Source: Astropecten irregularis
Lineage: Eukaryota; Echinodermata; Asteroidea; Paxillosida; Astropectinidae
Direction: 5' to 3'
NCBI GenBank assembly: GCA_963971285.1
Contig: OZ020245.1
Location: 19,296,983 to 19,360,982 of the forward strand
DNA: 64,000 nt
The notes below the pieces were generated by a model. It made no database searches. It was not told the origin of the DNA and was given only the letters and a program-made list of their open reading frames with translations. Shown piece by piece: positions 25,019 to 37,100 of the stretch (within the stretch, counting starts at the first letter, position 1; each line of letters opens with the position of its first letter). Position numbers and translations under genes: made by a program.

Positions 25019-28000
25019 ATGGCACTTTTCCTGAGCAAGAAATCCGTAGGCGACTCATCAGCGGCAGATCTGCATCTATTAGGATGCAAAGTGGAGCACA
25101 CCGGAGACGCAAAAGTTTCGGAATTTTTCAAAACCTCGATACGAAAAAACGAAAATGAGAATGGTAGGCCTGTCTGTTACTATGTTAGTGTTAGTGTTTA
25201 TGACTTACATGACTGATGGAATAATGAATTTTTGCATTGACTGGCCAAAAATTCGACCATCAGTTTATTCAATTCTTTAGAATAGTTCAGATTTATTAGC
25301 TGTTCCGACATTTCGGATGTCGGAACAGGTATTGATTTCGTTCGGATTTTTCATTATTCCTTCGCTCCTTTTGCTCCCATAGCTTTGTGCACAAAGTTTG
25401 TTTATTGTTTATCTCTTCTTAGCTTCTTCTGATCAGCTGAAATGAGGTATCATACGAAAGCTTATAAGCTAAGGATCATTTCGGAACGGAAGTGTTAAAA
25501 TTCTCAATTAATTAGTCACGTGACAGTCATTTGAATATTTAATTAGTAATTTTTGTTCGCAGCGTATCTCGAGAACGGCAGGAGGTACGAAAATAATTCT
25601 TTTTGCAAAAGCTTAGTAACACCCTGTAGATGTGCATGCTGCCATAACATTTGAGACGTTACGTCATCATGACGTCACAACCGGAAGTTGAATTTTGACT
25701 CGAAATAACTCCAAAACGGTTGGATTTGGGCATTTAAAACCTACAGTCTAAAAGATAGAGACAGGCTAGGGCTTTTGGAAAATAGGTGATGACGTCTTAC
25801 GGGTTACACAGCGCCCTCTACGGTTGATTAAAGATATACAGTGATTACGTAATCCGAAAATAAACAACGGATTACCGCTAAATTTGGTAAGTGTCAAGCA
25901 TTGGAACACTTCCTTATGTTCGTGAAGTTTGAATGTGATAACGTCATTCAACCGGAAGTTATGTGCTTTTAAAGGAAAAATTACGTCATTATTAAAATAC
26001 TATTTACTCTGTAACGGCATATGCTACGAAAATAACTCTTTTTCCAAAAGCTTTTTAACATCCTTTATAGTTGTGCATGCTGCAATGAAAATGGCCGCGA
26101 CGTCGATCATGACGTTATAAAACTGGCTGTTTTAAAGCCCGAGATCGAGGGCCCATAATGTATCAAAATGTGCATGGCCATGGTATGTGTGTGTACATCC
26201 ACTGCATGTGGTGCATGCTCTTTACAGTTAATCCCCGAATGAGTTGGGACTGGTTTATCTAAAAGGGAACACGCCGGCTTCAAAGATCCAAAAATGAACA
26301 ATGCAGAGTATAGCACAATATTTCTATGATATTTAATGAAGGTTATTTGTGAAAAAAATCAGAAATATGTCGTATAATTAAGGTTACAACACAAAAACAC
26401 TATAAGGGCAAATTAAGTCAGGTACGTATAAAGCCTTTCCAGCCTCAGCAAGTGTTAGGATGTCGCACACCAATATGGTTTTAGATGTACTGGTAGCTGT
26501 GACTTTGTTGCAGCTGCCGTATGAGAATTCCAGGAAGGCGATACATCACGTACGATGGTTTTAGCCGTACACGATGCATGGTAAAATCATCGGCAAAACT
26601 TTAACAACTACTGAATTAGGAAAATCTGTCTGTTGAAAACATAATTAGGCATTTCAGAATGATTCACAAAATGTTTTTTGAGTTGACGTAATGTTTGCGA
26701 GTTGGCGCAATGTTTGCGAGTTGGCGCAATGTTTTGGGAGTTGAGGCAATGTTTTCGAGTTGACGAAATGTTTGCGACTTGAAAATGTTTTCGGGTTGAC
26801 GTAATGTTTTCGAGTTGACGTAATGTTTGCACGTTGGCGCAATGTTTGCGAGTAGGCGAAGTTTTTGCGAGTTGAGGCAATGTTTTCGAGTTGACGTAAT
26901 ATTTGCGAGTTGGCGCAGTAGAGTTGACGTATATGTTTGCGAGTTGAGGCAATGTTTTACAGTTGACACAATATTTGCGAGTTGAGGCAATGTTTTCGAG
27001 TTGACGTAATATTTGCGAGTTGGCGCAATGTTATAGAGTTGACGTATATGTTTGCGAGTTGACTTAATGTTTCCGAGAGTTCAATGTTTGCGAGTTGACG
27101 CAATGTTTTAGAGTTGCAAAATGTTTGCGAGTTGAGGCAATGTTTTCGAGTTGACGAAATGTTTGCGACTTGAAATGTTTTCGGGTTGACGTAATGTTTT
27201 CGAGTTGACGTAATGTTTGCACGTTGGCACAATGTTTGCGGGTTGGCGGAATGTTTTACAGTTGACGCAATGTTTGCAAGTTGAGGCAATGTTTTTGAGT
27301 TGACGTAATGTTTGCGAGTTGGCGCAATGTTTTAGAGATGACGCAGTGTTTGCGAGTTGACGCAATGTTATCGAGTTGACGTAATGTTTGAAAGTTGACG
27401 TAATGTTTCCGAGAGTTCAAGCAAATTTTTTGAGTTGCCGCAATGTTTTTGATTTTACACAATGTTTTCAAGATTATGTAATGTTTGCGAGTTGTCACAA
27501 AGTTTTTGAGTTGACACAATGTCTGCGAGTTTATGTAATGTTTGCGAGTTTACGTAATGTTTGCGAGTTGACGTTATGTTTTCAAGTTTATGTAATGTTT
27601 GCAAGTTGATGCAATGTTTTCGAGTTGATGCAATGTTTTAGAGGTGACACAACGTTTTTGAGTTGACGAAATGGTAAAGTCACGGTAAAGGCAAGCATGG
27701 GCGCCACAAAGTGCCAAAAATCGCCCAACGTGTGTGTACTGGGTCTCAGGAATGTATACTAGCTGCTATGTATAAGAGGTAGGCCAGCAAGTACATGACC
27801 AGGCACTGTTGTCACGTTAACAATTAGGTACGGTACGTGTGTATACAAGGGCATACAGATCAGACATGACGTAGGATGTTGAAAGTACTGTAAGGGCCAT
27901 TATTTTACGTGTGGAGGTTGTGTTATCAGGCTTATTTACATTACCCCAGTTTCATCATGGAGGTATGGTTTCATATACTTGTAAATGTTGAGAGCGACAA

Positions 28001-30905
28001 GTGCTACGAACTTGATTCTTTTATCTGTTATATCATGTAGTTAAGTTGTGTATATGTTGCCACGAAAATGACTGTGACATCATTACGATATGTCATTAAT
28101 TGTAATCGAAATTTTGGTTTCCTATTTAAAGATACGAGATTGGAAGTTTTTTTTTCCACGGTTAATTCTAAAATGTCCGTGAATTACTTGAATAAAAATC
28201 ATTTGTCGGAGAATGTGACATTGAGACTGAAGTCACTGATATATTTGCTACGTGAAACATTAAAAACTGGAATACACCAAACAGCCCTATATTATACCTC
28301 AAAACAAAAGAATAATCTTCCGCTTTGTGTGAAGTCTCGTGACCATGGCTTGCGATACGAAGGTACTTGTATCGGAGCCAGAGCCGTAAATAGCACACCA
28401 ATAGCGCCACCAAGCATTTTAACGTTATGAAAAAAGCTTTTTTTTTTTTTTGCAGTATATCTCGAGAACGACAAATGCTATGGTAATGATTCTTTTTGCA
28501 TGAGTTCTGTTAGATCCTGAAGATGTGGCATGCGGCAGTGAAAATAAATGTGATGTCACCATGACGTCATAAAAAGCTGAATTTTATTCCATATCATTAA
28601 GAATGTCTGATTGTCAGGAAACTTGGTATTTGGATGTCTGTGCTATATACTCCAATAATGTTTGAATAATGATTTATAATTTAGAATTAAATGTTTTTTG
28701 GTAAATTTTTGAGAATTGTCGAGATATGCTGGTAAATTTTACATCATGTATAGTTGTGCATGCTGCCAATAAATTTACCGTGACGTCATCATGACGTCAT
28801 CAAAAATGCTGATTTAATTATTAGCAGCATATTTCGAGAACGGAAAGTGCTACGGTAATGATTCTTTGTGTAAAAGCTTTGTTTTATCATGTAGTTGTGC
28901 ATGCTGCCCCAAAATTTAGTGACGTCATCATGAAGTCATCAAAAAGTAATTTTTAATTCTTTAATATTTAAACACGTGACAGCTCATTTAAATTAGTCAA
29001 TTTTGTTAGCAGCGTATCTCGAGAACGATGACGTCATTAAAAAGGGTAATTTTTGGTTAGCAGTATATCTCGAGAACGGTAAGTGATACGGTAATGGTTC
29101 TTTTTGTAAAAGCTTTGTTAGACTCTGTAGTTTTGCATGCTGTTGTGAAATTAACTCTGACGTCATTATGACGTCATCAAAAGCATAGTTGATCTTTGCA
29201 GCATATCTTGAGAATGACAAAACCTATGGCAATGATTCTTTTCGCAAAACCTTTTTTTATAACCTTTAGATATGCATGCTGCTTTAGAAATGACCGTGAT
29301 GTCATCATGACGTCATCTGAGCTTATAAAGCTGATCAAATAAGTCGGAACAGCTCCGTGTTCGTCCACGAACACTTAGATGTCTAGTTTAAACTTAAAGC
29401 CATGTTTTTCATTATTCACATTTGTTTTGGTCATTGTTAAATAAAGAATTGTAAAATTTATGTGGACATATTTTTATTCAAATGAAAATTAATGTTATAG
29501 GCCTATTAAAGTATTATCATATTATGCACCTGGATTTTGTTTCATACAATTTACAGATTTATCAGCTACCTTCCGTGGACGTACGCTGTGCGGACAAGTA
29601 GTGAAAATTCCTGATGGGTACACAGGTATTGACTTTGCAAAAATAAATTTTTGGTTTGTTGTACACAAAATAAAATGTAAGCTTGACCATGAAATTAGTT
29701 TTGCTTTATAACTTGTACTTGTAGGAATTGGGAAAAACTATTAAAAAATGTGATTATCAGTAAGTACCGGTAATAGTTAATACATCATTTCATTTGTACA
29801 TTTAATATTAAAAGCGTTGGACTTATTTTCTTGTATTGTTTTGTTCTACTTTTTGTCTAACAGGCCTTGTGCTAAAGGAAAACCAAAAACCATTCATGGA
29901 GGATGAGGTTAGTATCTCGACTTCCCAGCTCTTTACTAGGGGTGTGATTATACAGTACCACCTTTCCATGATGTGAACTGTGTATCAGACTACAGTGTAT
30001 AATTAGTATTAACATCATATTGCTGTATTCTACAGTGTGCCCCAAAAAAACGATTCCCATTTTCAAAAAATTATGAAAAGAAATTGTATATTTTCAGCTC
30101 TTTCTTTTGTTTTGTTTGAATTGTTTAAATCTTCATGTTCACAGGACAGAACACTGCAGGCTACACATCAGTTTGACAAGTTCACATACTGGAACTTAGA
30201 GATGGCTCCTTCGGTTAATGATGCGGTTGTCAAGGCGATGGCTTGGCCCGAGATTGCTGAAGCTGTAAGTATCATGATTTATGACTCACTAATGTATTCT
30301 GCTTTCTCTGGTAATTGTGACATACACTGATGGTATACTACTTTACTAGTTTTGTCTTGGTTTCAATAGTGAATATTTTGGTTTAATCTCTGTTGTGTTA
30401 CAGAAGGAAATTTAACATATTTTTACTTTATTTCTCAGGATAAGTTGCATGTTTGATTTTGTTGCGTGTTTAATTTCAAACTGGGAAATGAAGTGAAATT
30501 TTCAATTGATATGCCAAAAATGGCGAAAGGTTGTTATAAATGTTAAAAAATGTCTGGAAATGACCTTCAGATATCTTTTCCTTTCAGCCCCAAAATGCTC
30601 AATGCAACAATATGCCACTGATGTAACATTGTGGGATTTTGCAAAATTGTATGACACCTGGCAAAGAACAAAAGTTCTTTTGTTCTAGCTTGGGTATCCT
30701 CTTTCAGGAAGTAACAGCATTATAGTTTAGAGGGATGGTCATTAAGAATCTAGTCCTTAAATTTGTTTGAAATTCCTATTGAGGGTAATTGATCTGTTTA
30801 TAGAAAGTTTGATCCCTAAAACAATAAGATTTTGATGACTTTGTTTTCCAACAGATTCATGGCAGTGGTGAGAAATCGGACAGAGTTAAGGAAGAAGTGT
30901 CGTAG
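25019..30905 (+). CDS. RNASEH2C: RNASEH2C, ribonuclease H2 subunit C
   Basis: A non-catalytic subunit of the nuclear RNase H2 complex, which with subunit B supports the catalytic A subunit in removing ribonucleotides from DNA and RNA from hybrids. Five exons: 25019-25163, 29557-29625, 29864-29907, 30145-30264 and 30855-30905. The phases agree; the product is 142 residues (human 164). Recognisable blocks are LHLLGCKVEHTGDAKVSEFF, then LSATFRGRTLCGQVVKIPDGYTG (human [21 protein letters not shown]) and FDKFTYWNLEMAP (human FSRFTLWGLETIP), then MAWPEIAEAIH. The shorter length comes mainly from the acidic middle loop between exons 3 and 4. Intron 1 is 4.4 kb and mostly transposon. Confidence 0.94.
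25285..29386 (+). mobile_element. Helentron/Helitron-like element filling RNASEH2C intron 1
   Basis: The 3' end at 29386 has the rolling-circle signature: a perfect 8-bp-stem hairpin (GTGTTCGT-CC-ACGAACAC, 29357-29374), a short gap, then CTAG, followed by TTT. A subterminal inverted repeat AGCTGTTCCGAC (near 25298) and GTCGGAACAGCT (near 29342-29353) brackets it, as in Helentrons. The segment 25800-25975 is the same sequence as the units of the array at 61546-64000 (there on the minus strand). No Rep/helicase frame is present. The exact 5' end is uncertain. Confidence 0.7.
26665..27675. repeat. ~20-bp minisatellite, about 50 copies
   Basis: The unit is close to GTTTGCGAGTTGACGCAAT, with C/T, gcg/acg and cgag/tgag variants. 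Units vary in length by a base or two. The array lies inside the Helentron-like element of RNASEH2C intron 1. The long antisense frames here (KTLRQLANIAS-like repeats) are by-products of the repeat and not genes. Confidence 0.9.
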
Positions 30906-31191
30906 TGTTCACTGATCATGGTGTCCAGTTGGAGGGGTGCTCTTTAACTGATGGTACTACTTTCAAAGCAATGCAGCATATAATTGTGGGTCTGCCACCA
31001 ATGCTGTGTCTGTGTCATCCAGACTTCTTTCACTTGCATTCTCTTAGCTAGACGAGCCTCTCTTATTGTGATAGATGTCTGTGTATCCGGAGGAATTTGT
31101 CTGTACCTGTTGCAATGAAGCCTTGCTGTTTAGGAAGAGTGACACCTATTGTGACTGCACCACTATCATTTGTGAACTACTGCTGTTAAAA

Positions 31192-31197
31192 AATAAA
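31192..31197 (+). terminator. candidate RNASEH2C polyadenylation signal AATAAA
   Basis: AATAAA lies 287 bases after the RNASEH2C stop codon, in the right orientation and at an ordinary distance. Cleavage is not otherwise visible in the sequence. Confidence 0.4.
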
Positions 31198-33429
31198 ATG
31201 CGACTGCAGTGATTTCATATTGGCTTTAGATTGGCCAAAATCCACCCTCCGGTATTTGCAGGATTTACAAGGGCACGTGATTGCAAAATCCAAAATTAAA
31301 GACTAAACTTGTCCAAGTCCAACATATGCAAAAACCGTTGTCCTCTTGTACTTCATGAAGTTGTGCTACATTGCAGTACATGTATTCTTTAGCTATGCAT
31401 GGTCATTTTGGTACAAGTAGCAAAGAGGAATCCAATAAGATTTAAGTAGATGTGTGAGATGGTACATGTATGTAAATTGTATGTAAATATCATAGGGCAA
31501 AGCACTTTATGCTTCGGTATTCATTAAAATATCATACTTTGGTTTGACAAAGAAATGCAGATTCATGGGCAAAAATATGAAGGAAGGTACAGTTAAAGTC
31601 ATCTGTGTATTTCCCAGTCCCATACAGTGCCCACTTGTTGGGAAAACAATGAAATATGCCCCTAGTGTTTTTAAATCTTTTCAAAGATTTGCGATCTCCT
31701 GAAAATCAAAAATGTTTTTGGTCATTGGTTTTACTCTTTTCTGGTTAAATACAGCATTTAAGGTAGAACAATTTTAATGTTATGTTTCTACCATCACCAT
31801 CTTTATACCCTGTAAGTTATAGGTAAATCTGTGAAGATCTCTGTTTCGGTATGCTACCAAAGTATGATACTACCTATAAGAACAATGAGCTTTAATTTGA
31901 AGACACAATGAAATAAATACATTCTTTAGCCATGCTATCGACTATATAGTGGCTTTATTGTCACTCCAATATGGAGGAAAAAACCACAAGCAAATTTGTA
32001 AAAATACATTTACATTACTTAATTCAAACATAATGACGGCTTCTTTGTTGATTTATACCAGTAGAATCATGTTTTCCCTATAGATTACTATTCATGATAT
32101 TAACATTGTTTTCTATGCAATGATAAATTTTTTGGCTTTTTTGATTTGAGAATACAAGAAAACGGCAGACACAGGCAAAACAGGGATCATTGCAGCATTA
32201 ACTATCACTACATGACCATAGTTTAGTGAAAAATCACATTTATTCATGTTTTTACGTTAATGATCCATAATTTTCTGTATACTAAAAATATGATGGCAGC
32301 TTTATATCATTGGAATTTTTTATCTGTGATAGAAATAAATGTTCTATGAACGAATGAATGAAAACAATTGAGGAAATTAATTGTTCACATTTAAAATGGT
32401 CCAGTTATTCACTGACAAGTGAGGGGGCTGCTACATCATGTGATATAGCAAGCCTTTAGTCTGGGAAATTCAAACTGGGGTGTTTATGTGCAACGAAAGA
32501 AGTCTGTGTACCAGATACTATTCAGATTTAACTCACAAATGGCTTATCGTCTGAAACTGTTATATCACCACGTTTCACTTCTTTTGCATAGCGATACCCA
32601 TCTCTGGAATGGACTGGTTCCTTTGTGCCATTTTTTATCCATTTTGAGATAGTAACAGTGTCTTTAGTCTGGAGAATTGTTTCAATGTTTACCATTCAGT
32701 GTACAAGATATTGTTCAATTTTTAACTCATGAAAGGCTTATTGACTGAAGCCAAAAATTCATTATTTAAATTCAATAGTGACTCTAAAAAGTAATAACTA
32801 CTTCACACATTAGCTTTACGGCAGCATAATATAAAAAGAGCGCAAATTAATACAACTTTTCAATTTACCTTAATATTTCAAAAACCTTTATTTCAATTTG
32901 ACAAAAACATACATGTATTGCCTTTGATGTAAAATATATGGGGACATCTAAATTGCATCAGTGTTACTGTTATTAAACATTAAGAGAAAAACTGAAAACA
33001 AAATATCACACCTTCCAGAAATACACCATGTAGAAAAATAAAACACCTGTCTTACACCTAAGAAGAAAAATAATAATTTCAAGAATTTTACGACATACAA
33101 TTACACGGTTCAAATCCTCTGTGATGTGGATACAGCAATCTTAATTGCCATGCTGTTGCTAATTTGAACTATTGTGACAATTCTAATATCTCAAAAGAAT
33201 AGATTCACTCTTCCTCTGGTAATTATGAGAAAAACAAACCCAGGAAAACAAAGCCCTAGCTAATTAATCTGGTGGGATTCGAACACATGACTTTCTGTGA
33301 CCAATTTCTAGAACACAAGAAAAGGGAAGGCATGCTAATTGTCTGCAACTTACAGCAAACCAGTGATGTAACAATGCAAATCCAGAGGGACAAAGCTTTT
33401 CAATCTCAAGCAAGTCTTGCTGCTTTTAA

Positions 33430-33905
33430 GGTAATATCATACTTGTTTTTTTTGTCAAAGAAATTCAGATTCATGGTCAACAATGTCAAGAAAGATACAG
33501 TAAAAGTCATCTGTGAAATTTCAAGTCCTATAATTAAGGTTCCCACTTTTGAAGAAAACATTGAAAAACACCCACAGTATTTTAAAATCTTTTTACAAGA
33601 TCAAAATTGTTTTTGGTCAATTGGTTTTACTCTTTTCTGGATAAATACAGCATTTCAGGCAGAAATATTTTGCCTGAATACCTGTACGATATTCAGGAGG
33701 TCGTCGGGTCAAATCCCCCTCAAGTCAATTTTTCTTTGTTCACTTTTCAATGACTTAAAATTCAGTCAGTTTCCCTTGTAGTTATTTGATGGTTGCCGAA
33801 ATATTTCAATGGTTTGTTTCTACCATCACCATACCCTGTAAGTTATAGGTAAATCTGTGAAGATTTCTGTTTCTGTATGCTACCAAAGTATGATACTACC
33901 TTTAA
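33430..33905 (+). mobile_element. AAAGGGC-family MITE interrupted by a family-A SINE
   Basis: The 5' part (through CTTTTCTGGATAAATACAGC) and the 3' part (TTTCTACCATCACC to TGCTACCAAAGTATGATACT) match the MITE family. Bases 33685-33795 between them are a SINE-A fragment with B-box and TTTTTCTTTGTTCAC tail. The SINE therefore inserted after the MITE. Confidence 0.75.
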
Positions 33906-34116
33906 GCCCTCGGTTCACACTTCATGGGAAAGCAATTGCAAAGTGAGTTTTGGTGGTATAAGTACCACACCAGTTTTATGTCCTGTGATGCAAGCAAGTC
34001 AAATTTCCTTTCCCCGTCACCAAACAAAAATATAAAATTTAAATGTCTACCTTGATGAAATCGTTGCATTCAGATTGATTTCATAAATTCACGTTTCATC
34101 GCGTTGAAGGGCATCA

Positions 34117-37100
34117 TTACCTGAAGGTATCCTCCATGATCTGTTTCACCTCTTCCTGATGTAGGGTAGACACGCCCACAGCAGGGACACCCAGAACTTT
34201 ACGGCCAGCATAACGCAGCTGCAATTGAAAAAAAAAACACAAAAAAACCACCCAAAACACAGGTATAATATATAAGGAAGATAAAATATTTGAGCTATGA
34301 TGAGCCTGTTATTTCTGATTGCTTTTAAATTCAGCTCCATGGAATCTGGGCAAAGTAAATCAATTTTTATCAAGACGAGTGTCGTATTGGGGTATCTTTT
34401 TCGATGTCCTGCATCATCTGAAATGATCATGTGAATAAATCATAAAATGTACAAAATGTTCGTCTTCTTTGGCATTTTGTGAAGACTGAGACTCATTTCA
34501 TTTTACCTTGCAACCAGCCAGATTGGCAAAGCGAGGTGCCACAAAGGTCCAGGATCCCATGTTACGATGTTCCTCCTGGCTCCATATAAACTCTGCCAGA
34601 ACAAAACAATATCAGGCAAAAGATTCACCAGCAATTCGTCTATGCAGTAATTTTTCAAGCATTGACAGGTCTGGTCACTACTGACACTAATAAAAAAAAC
34701 ACAACACTTATACTGTAGCAGTATCTACGTGTAGTATGCCGTTCAAGGGAGTGTATTATCATCCCTAGTCACTGCATGGGCTAAATATTCAACTCTCCTG
34801 AAACCAGGGCCCTATTTCATGGAATCTGTTGCGGCCTATTTTTGTGCTTATGGGCACTGCTACGCGTGAAATCTATTTCATGGAATCCGTAAGCAAGACT
34901 TTCGGTGCTTAATTAGTTAGTGAAGAATGTCTAGGCTAACCCTTGATTGTTTTTTCTGCTAACGGGCCGCCATATGCCTTCTGCAGAGAGTCCTTGCTTA
35001 AAGAAAACTCTCCCGTGAAATATGCTGATCGTAAGCAAAAAATTGTTGCTACCGAATAGCGCAGAATCTTTGTTTACGGTAATGCCATGAATAGATTCTA
35101 CAATTAGGCCCAGGTCGGGAGTATACACCACTGTCTGCTGTAAGCTTAAGAAGGCTTATCAAGCGCAAAGCCATTTCTACCATCACAGTTACCCATTAAC
35201 TTCTTGGTGAAGAGGAGCAATATGAGACAAAGCGTCTTAAAGCACCACTATAAACCCGTGGCTGGACTCGAACCCACAGTCTTTAGATTGTAATTGGGAA
35301 TTCTAAGTAAGTAAAGCAAATATATAAGAGGCAATAGGTTAAAAGGTACCTTTAGCTGATGAATACTTGTTGAGTTCTTTCTGAATCTCCTCAGCAGGGA
35401 AGGGGCATAGTGCCTCTATCCTAATGATGGCAGTGTTCTCTGTAGCCTGTCGTTGTACTCTCTGTTTGCATAGTGCATAGTAGTGCTTACCGCTGCAAAA
35501 GATCACTCTTTGTACTCTGCATGCACAAGAAGACAAAATCCACAAGGTTGCTATTTTTGTCATCGATAAACCCAGTACCATACATTCAATTTACACACAG
35601 TTGCTATGGCCTCCATATCCCACATACTATGAGTACACATCCACATATAGCCCCTTTCATAAGTACCATTATATATATTATTATTTATATTACACAATCT
35701 ATTTAAAGTACACATACAGTCCCTTTAGTATATTCACATACAGTTGTGTCACACAACTTGTTACTTTGTTACTTTGTTGCATAAAATTATCACCCATAAG
35801 TTGCTACACATAAATGTATGCCTACCTATTCTATATACATACCCTCTATGGGCCTTTTCCCACTATTTCATGAACGCTCATCCTCAGGGGGAACTCACCC
35901 CGGAATTGACCCGGTCCCAAGCATGGTTGAACTCATCCCGGAGAAAAGGCAATCTCGGGGGTGGCTCACAGAGGGGTGAACCTTTCAGGTGGGAATCGTG
36001 GCTTATTTTCACCCCTGCGTTGGCCCGAGCCACCCCCATCAGATTGGTCAAGTGGGAAAAGGCCGTATTTATTAGTACCGTACACTTTCATTCAAAGCTA
36101 GCCTGTCTTGATATCGCACAAATTCTTTGGACATGGTGGTGATGTAGACAGCCTTATACACTTAGGGCCGAATTCATGAAAGGTGTTTTTCTTCCGTTTT
36201 ACTAATCACTGTTTACATCCTAAATAGTGTCTAAACACACTTTGCACGCGGACAGCTAAACGCATTTGTTTTTCCAATTTCACGACGGGTGTTTTGCAAC
36301 CGTTTAGCTACACGCGTGCAGTTTGTCTCGTAAGCTGCGTTTAAGTGGTGATAATACAATAGCAGCAATCGTAATGACCCAGGTTCCTTTGTTACGTTCC
36401 TGTTGTCCGCGCTGTTGCGTAACCTTTCCCTGGACAAGATTCGGGGGGGGGGGGGGGGGGCAGGGGGTGAAAGCGCATGCATGTCAATTTTGCACATTAA
36501 ATAAGTCGGATAAAAAGCGGAAATAGGAGTAGAACATTTCACATGTAATCAGTGAATGGGCCTCATTCAGCTCATCAGAAGACAAAAGGCCGGGGTTGAG
36601 GACAAGAAATGTGATACAGACACTAACAGAAAGAAACAAACATCCTGGAACGAAATGAAATTAAGTGACATTAAAGACACTTTCACCGATCGAAGAAAAA
36701 GTAACAGAAATAAAAGGAACTGAAGGAATTGTGGCGAGGAATGAAAATGAAGGCCGTATAGCCGAATACAGGGCCGGCTAAAGGAAGATTAGGAAGAGCT
36801 AAAGAAAACACTGATGCGGAGGAGAATCAGAGGCGCAGATGTCTTCGGTGCAAGCTCCAAATTAACGGCACTGCGACATCATCAAGTACATATAGGTAAA
36901 ACAGGGCTTAAACAACCCCCCTGGCACGTCTAAAATTTTCTTTTGTTCACTAGACACTAGTGACTAAAAGATAAACGGCGTCTGCATAGACACCTTTCTA
37001 GAATTGATGACTAACTAAACGCATAAGATGATCACCCGTTTAGGAAAGTTAGACGCGTGTAGAAGAAAAACACCTTTCGTGAATACGGCCCTTACTGTTT

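Larger units (their letters stand above)
30906..34116. other. RNASEH2C / DHTKD1 convergent intergenic region
   Basis: Tail-to-tail spacing of 3.2 kb. Two AAAGGGC-family MITE copies lie at 31530-31880 and 33430-33905, the second split by a SINE. Between them (31900-33250) is AT-rich sequence with no recognised feature. The 3' untranslated regions of both genes must be here. Confidence 0.6.

Noticed and set aside
26608-27519. Overlapping antisense frames with KTLRQLANIAS-like repeats, and a CRISPR-like look
   Set aside because: They are by-products of the ~20-bp minisatellite. There are no spacers of constant length and the host is an animal genome, so a CRISPR array is excluded.
33272-33781. 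169-codon plus-strand frame
   Set aside because: It runs through an AAAGGGC-family MITE and an inserted SINE. Composition and lack of splice context argue against coding.
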